Of a stretch of DNA of 64,000 nucleotides, positions 9,476 to 18,661 are shown piece after piece (position 1 is the first letter of the stretch; every line of letters starts with the position of its first letter). Source of the DNA: Bacteroides sp. Marseille-P3684. Its GTDB lineage: Bacteria > Bacteroidota > Bacteroidia > Bacteroidales > Bacteroidaceae. The stretch covers positions 1,994,575 to 2,058,574 of the forward strand of contig NZ_LT985808.1 in the NCBI RefSeq assembly GCF_900291465.1, read 5' to 3'. The position numbers were made by a program, and so were the translations under genes. The notes below the pieces were generated by a model that was not told where the DNA came from, did no database searches, and worked only from the letters and a program-made list of their open reading frames with translations.

Positions 9476-10154
9476 TGATTTCTTTTTGTTGGCACTGACA
9501 TTCGGACTGTTCTTTATCTCCAAATTGATTCAGCAGCGTACGGGATGGGTTATCTTGAACCCGATTCTGCTCACCATAGCCATGCTTATCGTGTTCTTGA
9601 AGTTGACAGGCATCAGCTATGAGACCTATAACGAGGGTGGACATCTCATCGAGTTCTGGCTGAAGCCGGCCGTGGTAGCACTTGGGGTGCCTCTGTATCT
9701 CCAGCTGGAGGCCATCAAGAAGCAATTGTTGCCCATCCTTCTGTCACAGCTGGTGGGCTGTCTGGTTGGCATTGTTTCAGTGGTCTTTACAGCCAAGTGG
9801 CTGGGTGCATCTCCTGCCATTATCACTTCCCTGGCTGCCAAGTCCGTGACGACCCCCATTGCCATGGAGGTGACCAAGAGTGTGGGAGGAATCCCTTCGC
9901 TGACGGCGGCTGTGGTGGTGTGCGTCGGTTTGTTCGGTGCCGTGTTCGGATTCAAGGTGCTGAGCTGGGGGCATGTGGGAAGTCCCATCGCCCAAGGCTT
10001 GTCAATGGGTACAGCCAGTCATGCCGTCGGTACGTCGACCGCTATGGAACGCGGACGCAAATATGGAGCCTTTGCCAGCCTGGGACTGACGCTGAACGGT
10101 TTGTTCACGGCCTTGCTGACGCCTACCGTACTTCATTTGTTGGGTATTATCTGA
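9459..10154 (+). CDS. LrgB family membrane protein
   Basis: A 231-residue polytopic membrane protein of the LrgB/CidB/YohK family. Recognisable segments are GVPLYLQ, the LAAKSVTTPIAMEV stretch and the C-terminal GTASHAVGTSTAMERG, which are the most conserved parts of the family. I chose the ATG at 9459 rather than an in-frame one at 9405 because MDYLSNDFFLLALTFG starts directly before the first helix and gives only a 17-bp overlap with the lrgA-like gene. It is the last gene of the operon and would work with LrgA, for example in export of small acids or control of murein hydrolysis. Confidence 0.88.
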   Translation: MDYLSNDFFLLALTFGLFFISKLIQQRTGWVILNPILLTIAMLIVFLKLTGISYETYNEGGHLIEFWLKPAVVALGVPLYLQLEAIKKQLLPILLSQLVGCLVGIVSVVFTAKWLGASPAIITSLAAKSVTTPIAMEVTKSVGGIPSLTAAVVVCVGLFGAVFGFKVLSWGHVGSPIAQGLSMGTASHAVGTSTAMERGRKYGAFASLGLTLNGLFTALLTPTVLHLLGII

Positions 10155-10172
10155 TAAGAGGAGTTTGCTGAC

Positions 10173-10323
10173 TCCAACACCTGAGTTTGACAGGACAAAC
10201 ACAGGCGTTTGATGTGGTAAACATATACGTTTGATGAGGCAAAGTATAATACTTTGGTAGCCTAAGTATAATACTTAGGGGGTCTAAGTATAATACTTTG
10301 GTCGGTCAAACTACTATGTTTGA
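10173..10323. repeat. array of seven short palindromes at 22-bp spacing
   Basis: Seven imperfect palindromes have centres near 10181.5, 10203.5, 10225.5, 10248, 10270, 10292 and 10314.5, a regular 22-bp (22-22.5) step. The outer units are of the type CAAAC-n6-GTTTG; the middle three are AAGTAT-n-ATACTT, the best being CCTAAGTATAATACTTAGG (10261-10279). It fills the gap between lrgB and the convergent YbjN-like gene. The AAGTAT type recurs near 25.7 kb and 42.35 kb with the same spacing. Function unknown. Confidence 0.8.
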
Positions 10324-10381
10324 TGGATGGAAGGCTTGTGTTTCCTGTGTCAAACGCTTGTATTGGACGGTCGGAAATAAA

Positions 10382-10428
10382 AAGAAGCCGCAGACTTCAG
10401 CGTGAGGAGGTCTGCGGCTTCTTTATGA
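10382..10428 (-). terminator. intrinsic terminator, YbjN-like gene (possibly bidirectional)
   Basis: AAGAAGCCGCAGAC (10382-10395) pairs perfectly with GTCTGCGGCTTCTT (10410-10423). In the minus direction a run of five Ts follows, so it ends the YbjN-like transcript; it may also stop lrgB read-through from the left. Confidence 0.75.
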
Positions 10429-10445
10429 AGTATGATTTCAGTCTA

Positions 10446-10880
10446 TCAGTTCAGCGGTTGCTCTTTGCGTTTCTTCAGGAAGGCAAAAGCTTGTTTCAGG
10501 CGTTCGTGTGCCATGAAGAAATGCTCCATGAGTGATTTTACGAGGTCTTCCAACTGGGGAAGTTCGTCGGTGAATACGGTATCGCAGCGGGTGTGTACGC
10601 CCAACTTGCCGTTCTCTTCATCGATGGAGTAGATGACATGAGCCAAGGGAAGGTCCGTGTTCACGAGGTTGACAGCTTCTTTTACTGTTTCAGCATCCGC
10701 GTCGGTCAGGTCCATGGCAATCCACCAGGGATCCCAGATGGTGATGAATTTGAAGTTGTTGTCAGCAGATACATATAATGATTCGCCTTGATACTTAAAG
10801 CAGATGTTGTCCTTATCATCCACTTCGGGTTGGCAACCCACTTTCTTCAGCGTTTCAATGACTAAATCTCTTGTTTTCAT
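10446..10880 (-). CDS. YbjN-like small cytoplasmic protein
   Basis: A 144-residue protein with no signal peptide or membrane segment. The pattern of a short helical N-terminus (MKTRDLVIETLKKVGCQPEV), beta strands with CFKYQGESLYV, and a C-terminal part with IYSIDEENGKLGVHTRCD resembles the YbjN / type III chaperone-like fold, but I assign this only from general layout. The C-terminal residues 105-144 look helical and basic. It has its own strong terminator and appears monocistronic. Function unknown. Confidence 0.6.
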   Translation of the reverse strand: MKTRDLVIETLKKVGCQPEVDDKDNICFKYQGESLYVSADNNFKFITIWDPWWIAMDLTDADAETVKEAVNLVNTDLPLAHVIYSIDEENGKLGVHTRCDTVFTDELPQLEDLVKSLMEHFFMAHERLKQAFAFLKKRKEQPLN

Positions 10881-11039
10881 GTTTGTTCTGTTTTTGTTTT
10901 ATAGTTTCTAAATTATAAGATTAACAACCTTTCTGTTGTTAAGGCAAACAAAATTATCTGTTTTTAGATACTTCACCATCATCTCGCCAATATATTAAGG
11001 CTGTTTAACATATTGACGAGAGAGGGGAAGTTGCACGGT

Positions 11040-14000
11040 TTAGCGTGCGTCTATTTCCTTGAGCAGTTCTTCTACGGCTGTACGGAGCTGGGTGTCTTCT
11101 CCTTTGACAATGTCCTCCGGACGGTTCAGTACGGGGATGTCAGGCTCCAGCTCTTTGTTTTCCAGATAGCTGCCATCGGGCAGGCGGTATCCGATAATGG
11201 GTATTCCGAAGACGAGCGACGGGTCCTGCAAGGTTTCCCAGGATACGCTGGTCATGGTTCCCGGTACAGGTGCACCCACCAGTTTGCCGAGCTTCTGGTG
11301 TTTGTAGACCCATGGTGTGCCGTGGGCGTTGGAGTAGTTGGCTTCACATTGCAGCATGATGGAGGGCTTGTTCCAGCGGCGGCTTGGCATGTCGCAGGCT
11401 TCGCGTCCGCGGATGACCTGAGTCAGGTATTTCTTGCCACTGAACAGCACCTCGATGTCTTCATGCAGACGACCTCCTCCGTTGAAGCGGGTATCGATGA
11501 CGATGCCGTCGCAGTTGTTGTACTTGCCCAGGATGTCCGAATAGATGGTACGGAAGCTATTGTCGTCCATGGATTCGATGTGTACGTATCCCAAGCGTCC
11601 GTTGGACCATTTCTTCACATCCTCGGCACGCTGTTTTACCCACCGGTCGTAGAGCAGTCCGTTGAATTGTCCGTTGCTGATGGGCTTGATGACCTCATCC
11701 CAGCGCTCTCCGTTGTTCGGGTTGTGGAAGGAGAGGAGGGTCTTCTTGCCGGTCAGTCCGTTGAGCAACGCGGAGAGGTCCGTGTCACCGTCGATTTCCG
11801 TTCCGTTGATTTTTTCCAGGATGTCGCCGGCCTGGACTTTGGAGCTGGCACGGTCAAAGGGTCCTCTCTCGACTACTTCTGCCACGCGGATGCCTTTGCC
11901 CGTATAGTCCCAGTCGTAGAGCAATCCCAGATTTGCTGTCGCTTCACCACCGAGACGGGCGCTGTAACGACCTCCCGTGTGTGAGACATTCAGTTCGCCA
12001 AGCAACTCACTCAGCAGCTCGGCATAATCGTAGTTGTTGTTGATGTGGGGGAGGAACTTGCGATAGGCGGCCGACATCTTCTCCCAGTCGACACCGTGCA
12101 TGTTGGTCTCATAGAACCGTTTGGCTTCCTGCTTGCAGACGTGGTCGAACATGTAGGCACGCTCGGCAGCCAGGTCCATTTTGACAGAAGCGCGGTAATT
12201 GACCGGTTTGAGTGCTTCACCGGCAGCAGCCATTTTCTGGATGGAGCTTCCGCTCAGGATGAAGATGTTGCCTTTCTCGTCCATCTCCATGTCTGCCCAT
12301 CCCGTGTTCATCTTGTGGAGCAGGCGGGTGTTGCGTGTGCGCAGCTCCATCTTCCATAGGTCATACTGTCCTTCGAAAGCGGAAAGGTAGTAGAGCTTCT
12401 CCCCGTCTTTTGACAGGATGGCTGAAGCCAGGTTGGAGGAGTTGGGTGTCAGACGTACGATGCGGTCTTCGATGCCGTCGAGTTCCACTTCAATGTCTTT
12501 CTTAGTCTCCTTCTTGTCTTCCTTCTTGGCATCCTTATCCTTTTTCTTTTCATCAGCTTTCGCTTTGGCTTCCTCTTTCTTTTGTTCGGCTTCCAGCTCC
12601 TTGAGCAGTTCATAGTCTTCCTTGTTCAGACGGAACTTATCGTAAGCGTCCTTGTTGAGGAACACCAGCATGGCATCGTTGAGTGAGCCCCAAGAGGCAT
12701 GGTTGCGCATACCGTACCGTTCGCTCTCGAAGAGGATGGCGTTGCCGTCCAGTACCCAACGGGGAGAGCTGCTGAAGTATCCGCTTTGGGTCAGGTTGAT
12801 GATGCTGCCCGTACCGTCCGCCTTCACGATGCCTATGTCGGTATAGGGGTCATGATGGTTGCCGATGAACTCCAGGGTAAACCACTTGCCGTCGGGTGAC
12901 CATGCGTAGTTGAATCCTCCACCCGTGTCATACCAGGTCGAGCCATCCGTTACCTGACGTACCTTCTTTGTCTTGAGATTGACGACCATCAGCCGGTTAC
13001 GCCCTTCGATGAAGGCGAGTTCCTTGCCGTCCGGAGAGAATTGCGGATAGGTGCGTTCGACCGTCTTGGAGGGGAGCAATGCCTCTTCTTCGATTAAGGT
13101 AGCGTTGGGGAAGTTGGCGTCTTCCTTACGCCCTATTTTGGCAAGGTAAAGCCCCCAATTGCCTCCGCGTTCGCTGGCGTATGCCAATGTGCGGTTGTCA
13201 GGAGCAAACGACAGTCCCCGTTCAGCTTCTACCGTATGGGTAATCTGTTTGGTTGTCCCGTATTCAGCGGACGTGACGAACACCTCGCCGCGTACGATGA
13301 ATGCCACCTGCTTTCCATCCGGGGACGGAGTTGCCGAAGTCGCACCGCGGCTGTAGTTCAGGGTTGCCGGAAGGTTTTCATCGTCGCGAACCAGGTCAAT
13401 GGCCACTTTCTGCGGACGGCTGCCCGGTTTCTGCGTATAGATTTCTCCGTCATAGGTATAGCAGAGTGTGCCGTCCGTGCCTATGGACAGGAACCGCACG
13501 GGATGTGTCTTGAATGAGGTTACGGCTTTGACATCCTGCGGGCTGCTGAGGGGGAATGAATAGACATTGAACGAGCCGCCGTTCCGTTCGCTCAGGAAGT
13601 ATACCTGTTCGCCGTCGGGAGCGAATACGGCGTTGCGGTCTTCTCCGGCACGTGCCGTCAGGTTGGTATGTTTCCGGGTCGTCGTATCATAAATCCAGAT
13701 GTCCCGGGTGATGGATGATGTGTGATGCTTACGCCACTCGTCCTCAAATCCCTTGCGGTCCTGATAGAGGAAGCGGTCTCCCTTCGCGTTGAAGCACACC
13801 ATTTCTGCCGGTGTTCCCAGGACTTGGCGGGTCTTTCCGCCTTTCACAGGCACGCTGTACAGTTCGGTCATGGCACCGGTCGGATAGAGGGCACTCGTTG
13901 CAGGGTCCTGGATGGAGGCGGTGAAGAGCACCTGTTTGCCGTCCGGAGTAAATGCGGTGGGAAGTTCGGAAGCCGAATGGGTGGTCAGGCGTCGGGCGGC

Positions 14001-14291
14001 ACCCCCATCGGCAGGCATGATATACACGTCGAAGTTCCCGTTCCGGTCACTGGCAAATGCCAGGTATTTCCCGTCGGGCGACCAGACCGGGGTAGATTCA
14101 TACGAGTCTTGAGTGGTGAGACGCACGGCTTCACCTCCGTTGGCTGCTACCTTGTAAATGTCTCCTTTGTAGCAGAAGGCAATCTGCTTGCCGTCGGGCG
14201 AGATGCGGACGTCACGCATCCACAGGGGAGTGGCTGCATGGACACCGGCTGCTGCCAGTCCGATGGCAAGGCTAGTGATGAGTCTTTTCAT
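11040..14291 (-). CDS. tricorn-protease-like secreted S41 peptidase
   Basis: A 1083-residue periplasmic or surface serine peptidase. Residues 1-19 are a signal peptide (MKRLITSLAIGLAAAGVHA). Residues about 25-540 hold repeated PD40/TolB-like propeller blades of the form SPDGKxIAF or APDGEQVYF. A Lys/Glu-rich charged segment spans about 565-605, followed by more propeller sequence, then a C1-like helical part, a PDZ domain (about 770-850) with ILEKINGTEIDGDTDL, and the S41 core (VIDTRFNGGG; APVPGTMTSVSWETLQD). This is the architecture of tricorn and its Bacteroidota homologues; the nucleophile would be a serine in TMTSVSWE. It lies 39 bp after tsaC. An imperfect hairpin at 10983-11020 may end the transcript. 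Confidence 0.9.
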   Translation of the reverse strand: MKRLITSLAIGLAAAGVHAATPLWMRDVRISPDGKQIAFCYKGDIYKVAANGGEAVRLTTQDSYESTPVWSPDGKYLAFASDRNGNFDVYIMPADGGAARRLTTHSASELPTAFTPDGKQVLFTASIQDPATSALYPTGAMTELYSVPVKGGKTRQVLGTPAEMVCFNAKGDRFLYQDRKGFEDEWRKHHTSSITRDIWIYDTTTRKHTNLTARAGEDRNAVFAPDGEQVYFLSERNGGSFNVYSFPLSSPQDVKAVTSFKTHPVRFLSIGTDGTLCYTYDGEIYTQKPGSRPQKVAIDLVRDDENLPATLNYSRGATSATPSPDGKQVAFIVRGEVFVTSAEYGTTKQITHTVEAERGLSFAPDNRTLAYASERGGNWGLYLAKIGRKEDANFPNATLIEEEALLPSKTVERTYPQFSPDGKELAFIEGRNRLMVVNLKTKKVRQVTDGSTWYDTGGGFNYAWSPDGKWFTLEFIGNHHDPYTDIGIVKADGTGSIINLTQSGYFSSSPRWVLDGNAILFESERYGMRNHASWGSLNDAMLVFLNKDAYDKFRLNKEDYELLKELEAEQKKEEAKAKADEKKKDKDAKKEDKKETKKDIEVELDGIEDRIVRLTPNSSNLASAILSKDGEKLYYLSAFEGQYDLWKMELRTRNTRLLHKMNTGWADMEMDEKGNIFILSGSSIQKMAAAGEALKPVNYRASVKMDLAAERAYMFDHVCKQEAKRFYETNMHGVDWEKMSAAYRKFLPHINNNYDYAELLSELLGELNVSHTGGRYSARLGGEATANLGLLYDWDYTGKGIRVAEVVERGPFDRASSKVQAGDILEKINGTEIDGDTDLSALLNGLTGKKTLLSFHNPNNGERWDEVIKPISNGQFNGLLYDRWVKQRAEDVKKWSNGRLGYVHIESMDDNSFRTIYSDILGKYNNCDGIVIDTRFNGGGRLHEDIEVLFSGKKYLTQVIRGREACDMPSRRWNKPSIMLQCEANYSNAHGTPWVYKHQKLGKLVGAPVPGTMTSVSWETLQDPSLVFGIPIIGYRLPDGSYLENKELEPDIPVLNRPEDIVKGEDTQLRTAVEELLKEIDAR

Positions 14292-14330
14292 GATGTGTTT
14301 ATTGTGTGTTAGGTTGTTAAAGCTTTTGTC

Positions 14331-14942
14331 TTACAGGATAAGTTCCCCTTTGCCCTGGCGTACGATTTCCGGTTCGTCTCCGGTGCAGTCGACGACGGTA
14401 CTTCCTTCATAACCGCCGATGCCTCCGTCGATGATGAGGTCCACCTGACGCCCGAACTTCTCGTCAATCAGTTCCGGGTCCGTGACGTATTCAATGTCCT
14501 CTTCTTCGTCGTGGGGTAAGGTTGTAGTCAGGATGGGAGCATCCAGCATCCGGCATATTTCACGGATGATGGGGTTGTCCGGTACACGGATGCCCACCTC
14601 CTTGCGGTTGCGGAATATCTTTGGCAGGCGGCTGCCTGTGGGAAGGATAAAGGTAAAAGCCCCGGGGAGGTTGCGCTTCATCAGTTTGAATGTGTTGTTA
14701 TCCACTTTGGCATACTCGCTGATGTTGCTCAGGTCGTAGCAGATGATGGCGAGCCGGTTCTTTCCCGGGTCGATGCCTTTGATGCGGCAGATACGTTCCA
14801 CGGCACGTTCTTTCAGCGCATGGCAGCCGATGGCGTAGGTCGTATCGGTCGGGTAGATGAGCAATCCCCCCTCTTGCAGCAAGTCGACGATGCGTTGCAG
14901 GTCGTGAGGATTGTTGTTTTTGTCGTATAGTTTCAGTAACAT
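14331..14942 (-). CDS. threonylcarbamoyl-AMP synthase family protein
   Basis: YrdC/Sua5/YciO-fold protein of 203 residues. Active TsaC makes threonylcarbamoyl-AMP from threonine, bicarbonate and ATP for the t6A37 modification of ANN-decoding tRNAs. Visible family motifs are YPTDTTYAIGCHA near residue 27, KRIKGI-like RICRIKGIDPGKN, and IRVPDNPIIREI. I start at the ATG at 14942, not the in-frame ATG at 14969, because the latter falls inside a TATCTTTG -7 box. The closest subgroup may be YciO rather than TsaC, so no symbol is given. It precedes the tricorn-like gene by 39 bp. Confidence 0.82.
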   Translation of the reverse strand: MLLKLYDKNNNPHDLQRIVDLLQEGGLLIYPTDTTYAIGCHALKERAVERICRIKGIDPGKNRLAIICYDLSNISEYAKVDNNTFKLMKRNLPGAFTFILPTGSRLPKIFRNRKEVGIRVPDNPIIREICRMLDAPILTTTLPHDEEEDIEYVTDPELIDEKFGRQVDLIIDGGIGGYEGSTVVDCTGDEPEIVRQGKGELIL

Positions 14943-14968
14943 AATGTTGTCAAATTGATAAGCGGTCA

Positions 14969-14976
14969 CAAAGATA
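14969..14976 (-). promoter_or_regulatory. -7 box that decides the start of the TsaC/YciO gene
   Basis: TATCTTTG on the minus strand is a full TAnnTTTG match. Transcription should begin around 14962, downstream of the in-frame ATG at 14969, leaving the ATG at 14942 as the first usable start. Confidence 0.55.
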
Positions 14977-15052
14977 CGACATTTGAATCGTATTTATTTC
15001 ATTTCATTATGTCGTAATTGGGGGTACGGTGTGACAATCTTCCCTCGAATGG

Positions 15053-17059
15053 CTATTTCCGCTTTTTTTCTCTCAATTCTTCGGCTATGGCCCATTGGAG
15101 GGCAGCTTCGTCGGTCTTTCCGGCGCGTGAAAGAGCATCTCCATACAGTTCATGCGCCCGGATATGTTCGGGTTTCAGTGTGGTGGCGCGGTCCAGGTCG
15201 GATGCGGCACCTTCTATGTCTCCCAGTATCAGACGGTTCTTACCACGGTTGAACACGGCTTTGAAGAGTCGCGGGCTGAGTCTTACGGCTTCATTGAAGC
15301 AATGAGCCGCGTCATGATAGTTCTTTTCGTCATGCAAGGTGACTCCCTTCCGTATCCATGCCTCCACCAGTGTCGGGCATAAGTCCAGTGCCTTGTCATA
15401 ATTGGCCAGGGCTGCTTTGCTGTCGTGTGCCAGCGTGATGCATTCATTGCCCATGCGGCAGTATTCTTCGGCATAGGTCTTCAGCCGTTCCTGCTGTTGC
15501 CGTCTTTCCTCTTTCAATAGCCGGTTCTCTTCCTTGAGGCGGTTGATGATGCCCAGCTTGCGTCTGATAAGTCTTTTGATGACGGGCTTCTCAATGTCGT
15601 AGCGGGAATGTATGGCACGGAAGAAGGTCTCAAGGAATTCGTCAAATTGTCCCTTGTCAAATTGTTGGACGGACTGGACATAGAGCACATCGGCCTGTGC
15701 CTTCTTCAGGGCGCGGTCAATAGCCTGCCGGTTATTGAAATGTTCCGCAAAGCGTACAATCTCCGGACGGACAAAGATGTCGCTGCGCGCAATGGGCTTA
15801 CGCAGCGTGATGCCCCGGAGTGAAGTGCATCGGCTGAGCGCCACGTAAGTCTGTCCCCCGGCAAATACTCCGCCGGTAAAGTCTATGGCGACACGGCTGA
15901 AGGTCAGTCCCTGGCTCTTGTGGATGGTGATGGCCCATGCCAGTCGGATGGGGAACTGGGTGAATGTGCCCAGTTCTTCTTCTTCAATCTTCTTCTCTTC
16001 CTCATTATAGGTATAGCGGATGTTCCGCCAGACTTCCCTTTTGACATCGCATTCCCGTCCGTCATCGGTAATGATGTAAATGGTGCCCTCGTCTTCATCG
16101 ATGCCTGCGACCACGCCAATAGTGCCGTTGACCCACCGTTTGTCCATGTCATTCTTGATAAAGATGATTTGGGCGCCGGGCTTCAATTGCAGTTCCATGG
16201 ATGTCGGAAGGCTGTTGGCGGGAAATTCGCCATGGATTTCTCCGGTGAAGGTCACAGGTTCTCCGGCTAGTTCCGCCAGATGTTTGTCATTGATATAGTC
16301 CACCTGGTCACGTCGGGTGGCAAGTGTGATGCGCATGTCGTCGGACTTGGTTTCAGTATCCGTGTCGACACGTGTATTGAGTAGTTGCAGGTCGGGGATG
16401 CCGGCCGTATTGTTGCGGATACGGTCCAGTACATTCACAAAGACCGGGTCACTCTGCCTGTAGACTTTATGCAGCTCGATGCTGACCAGTTCAATCTCAT
16501 TGAAGACGCGGGCTGAGAAGAAATAGGGTGTCGGGTAGAAACGGCTCAGAATCTCACGTTCGTCGCTTTTGAGTACAGGCTCCAGCTGATAGACATCACC
16601 CACCAGCAACAGCTGTTTGCCTCCGAACGGTTCGCGGAAGTTGCGCGTGTAGACTCTTAGAATCTTGTCGATGAAGTCTATGATATCCGCCCTCACCATG
16701 GATATTTCGTCAATGATAATCAGCTCAACCTGCTGGATGAGTTTCCGGTGGCTTGACGGATATTTCAGGAAGTCTTTCAGCTTGGGCGCAGTGGAAAAGC
16801 GCGGGTCATCGGGAAGAAGCGGATGGAAAGGCAGTTTGAAGAAGCTGTGCATGGTGCTGCCGCCGGCGTTGATAGCTGCAATGCCGGTCGGTGCGAGCAC
16901 TATGTGTTTCTTTTTCGTGTGTTCGCAGATGTAGCGCAGGAAGGTGGACTTGCCTGTTCCGGCTTTGCCCGTGAGAAACACAGACTGACGGGTATATTGG
17001 ATGAGTTTCAAGGCGTCCTGAAACTCCGGATTGTCTTTGTCGATGGTTTCTGATTTCAT
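15053..17059 (-). CDS. Pif1/RecD-like helicase with C-terminal TPR repeats
   Basis: SF1B DNA helicase of 668 residues. Motif I is GKAGTGKST (about 32-40), motif Ia VLAPTGIAA, motif II IIDEISM (about 116-122), motif III GDVYQLEP, and the late motifs include AWAITIHKSQGLTF and YVALSRC. Residues about 505-540 form a coiled coil (RLKEENRLLKEERRQQQERL) followed by three TPR units to the end (AWIRKGVTLHDEKNYHDAAHCFNEAV and similar). The added TPRs suggest a protein partner. I prefer the ATG at 17059 because the ATG at 17071 overlaps a TATCTTTG box (17069-17076). Likely a role in replication or recombination; no partner is seen nearby. Confidence 0.88.
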   Translation of the reverse strand: MKSETIDKDNPEFQDALKLIQYTRQSVFLTGKAGTGKSTFLRYICEHTKKKHIVLAPTGIAAINAGGSTMHSFFKLPFHPLLPDDPRFSTAPKLKDFLKYPSSHRKLIQQVELIIIDEISMVRADIIDFIDKILRVYTRNFREPFGGKQLLLVGDVYQLEPVLKSDEREILSRFYPTPYFFSARVFNEIELVSIELHKVYRQSDPVFVNVLDRIRNNTAGIPDLQLLNTRVDTDTETKSDDMRITLATRRDQVDYINDKHLAELAGEPVTFTGEIHGEFPANSLPTSMELQLKPGAQIIFIKNDMDKRWVNGTIGVVAGIDEDEGTIYIITDDGRECDVKREVWRNIRYTYNEEEKKIEEEELGTFTQFPIRLAWAITIHKSQGLTFSRVAIDFTGGVFAGGQTYVALSRCTSLRGITLRKPIARSDIFVRPEIVRFAEHFNNRQAIDRALKKAQADVLYVQSVQQFDKGQFDEFLETFFRAIHSRYDIEKPVIKRLIRRKLGIINRLKEENRLLKEERRQQQERLKTYAEEYCRMGNECITLAHDSKAALANYDKALDLCPTLVEAWIRKGVTLHDEKNYHDAAHCFNEAVRLSPRLFKAVFNRGKNRLILGDIEGAASDLDRATTLKPEHIRAHELYGDALSRAGKTDEAALQWAIAEELREKKRK

Positions 17060-17068
17060 AAACGATAG

Positions 17069-17076
17069 CAAAGATA
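17069..17076 (-). promoter_or_regulatory. -7 box upstream of the Pif1-like gene
   Basis: TATCTTTG on the minus strand. With initiation about 6-7 nt downstream, the transcript would begin within a few bases of the ATG at 17059, giving a very short leader and excluding the ATG at 17071. Confidence 0.5.
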
Positions 17077-17155
17077 CGGACTTCTTTTGAGCTAATCTGT
17101 TTCCTGTTTCAAGAATTTGCTATACTTTTACCGCTTGAAAAGAAAACCTATCGCT

Positions 17156-18637
17156 ATGAAAGATTATATAACACTTACATATTGGAGGCTGGGACATCCG
17201 TTGCCTGTGGAGAGTGCTTCCGATTTCTACTATGTCAATTTTACCCGTCGCTTATACCATACAATCCGTAATACCGATGTTGGTCGGCAGAGTACGGAAG
17301 ACTGGGTGGCTGAAACAGCCATGACCCTGGCATACTATCTGGAGGATGTGGTCAGCGGGCTGGGATTCTGGCGTACGTTTGTGACGAAGCACAAGGCGCT
17401 TTATGGTAAATACCTGCCTTTCTTTGAAGTGGATGAGAAGGATTACTATCTGGATGAAATCAACCTGCCGGATGTCTGTTTCCTGTTGTGGATGTCTGTG
17501 CAGGACAATAAGCGCGAAGCCTTGGTCAACCCAGAGAATCCCTATCTGACGGAACTGTCGGAGATGCTGTACCGTCAGTTGGACAAGGAATTTGAGCGGG
17601 CACCTATCAATGACGACTTGTTGGCGCAATTGAAGAATCCGGACACATACAGTGATTTCAGCCGTCTTTCGTTAGTGGGAATGAAGATGCTGGGTGGGAC
17701 TTATCTGTTCCGTCCGTTTGTGAAGATGACGGAAGGGGTAGTGGTCCGTGAGGTCAACAGCCTGTTGACTCCCGGCACGCAGTTGTCGTTGCGCGAGTAT
17801 ACGGTGCGCTTCATGCAGGTCTTTGGCAAGAATACCGGCATACTGGCCTTGCGAGGTGCAGAATGGATGTCTGCCTGGCTGGAGTTGTGGGGATTGCCTG
17901 ACGAGAGCCGCCGAGTAGCTGAGATGGAGGTCGTCCCTCTGGCATACTATCGTCTGCAGACGTATGATGCGGAGAACCTTACCTTGGAGGGTTTTGACGG
18001 AACAACCTATACCTTGCCCCGTGATGCCTTCCAACCTTTGGTGGAGCAGTTGATGAATATCAATAAGGTTTGTCTGACGACGCTCGTACATTATGGGGAC
18101 ACTTGGACGATAGCCGGAGCCGTGTCCTGGTATCCGACGACCGACCTGTTTGAGCAATACAGGACCATGATGACGGAACGCAGGAAAATCAATGAGGAGG
18201 CTTACCGGAAAGTAATGGAAGGTAACGCCGGACGTCCGATTGTCTATTTCCAGGATTGGACGGCTTTCATGGATTGGGCCAAGCAACATCTGGAATTGGA
18301 GGAACAGTTCAAGCCGACGCGTGAGATGGAGAGAGGCAAGTGTCTGGTACTCTTTGCTTCTCCCGAAGAAGGGATGACACTTGTACCCAACGAGGCACGT
18401 TTCATCTGCGACGGAGAACATAATCCATGTTACAATGCCGGTCAGGCACGGAGAGGAAGTCTATCCCTCTTGATTACGCCGGGAAATCTCTCGACACGCA
18501 TGCTGCATTACCTGCTGGACAACCGTTTGTTGCCGGATGCCGCACTGTCGTCGGCTAAAGATGCCGAGCATGGGAAACAGCTGGTGCAGGAGAATATGGA
18601 TTTTATAGCCCGCTTCATGCGTACGGCTGATTATTGA
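17156..18637 (+). CDS. uncharacterised cytoplasmic protein, resembles DUF3843
   Basis: A 493-residue soluble protein rich in Trp and Tyr, with no signal peptide or membrane helix. I recognise it only as a Bacteroidales protein of the DUF3843 kind. Notable features are a helical N-terminal half (ETAMTLAYYLEDVVSGLGFW near residue 60) and a C-terminal half with VYFQDWTAFMDWAKQHLELE and FASPEEGMTLVPNEARFICDG. The start at 17156 (MKDYITLTYWRLG) is preferred over an in-frame ATG at 17117 that would add a basic stretch. A small outer-membrane-type gene follows 24 bp later and may be co-transcribed. Function unknown. Confidence 0.65.
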   Translation: MKDYITLTYWRLGHPLPVESASDFYYVNFTRRLYHTIRNTDVGRQSTEDWVAETAMTLAYYLEDVVSGLGFWRTFVTKHKALYGKYLPFFEVDEKDYYLDEINLPDVCFLLWMSVQDNKREALVNPENPYLTELSEMLYRQLDKEFERAPINDDLLAQLKNPDTYSDFSRLSLVGMKMLGGTYLFRPFVKMTEGVVVREVNSLLTPGTQLSLREYTVRFMQVFGKNTGILALRGAEWMSAWLELWGLPDESRRVAEMEVVPLAYYRLQTYDAENLTLEGFDGTTYTLPRDAFQPLVEQLMNINKVCLTTLVHYGDTWTIAGAVSWYPTTDLFEQYRTMMTERRKINEEAYRKVMEGNAGRPIVYFQDWTAFMDWAKQHLELEEQFKPTREMERGKCLVLFASPEEGMTLVPNEARFICDGEHNPCYNAGQARRGSLSLLITPGNLSTRMLHYLLDNRLLPDAALSSAKDAEHGKQLVQENMDFIARFMRTADY

Positions 18638-18661
18638 GTATAACCATTTATAGAGATTGTT

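Noticed and set aside
10935-10942. TTAACAAC/GTTGTTAA hairpin (10921-10942) as a terminator
   Set aside because: Perfect 8-bp stem, but no T-tract and placed upstream of the YbjN-like start; AT-rich chance dyad is as likely.
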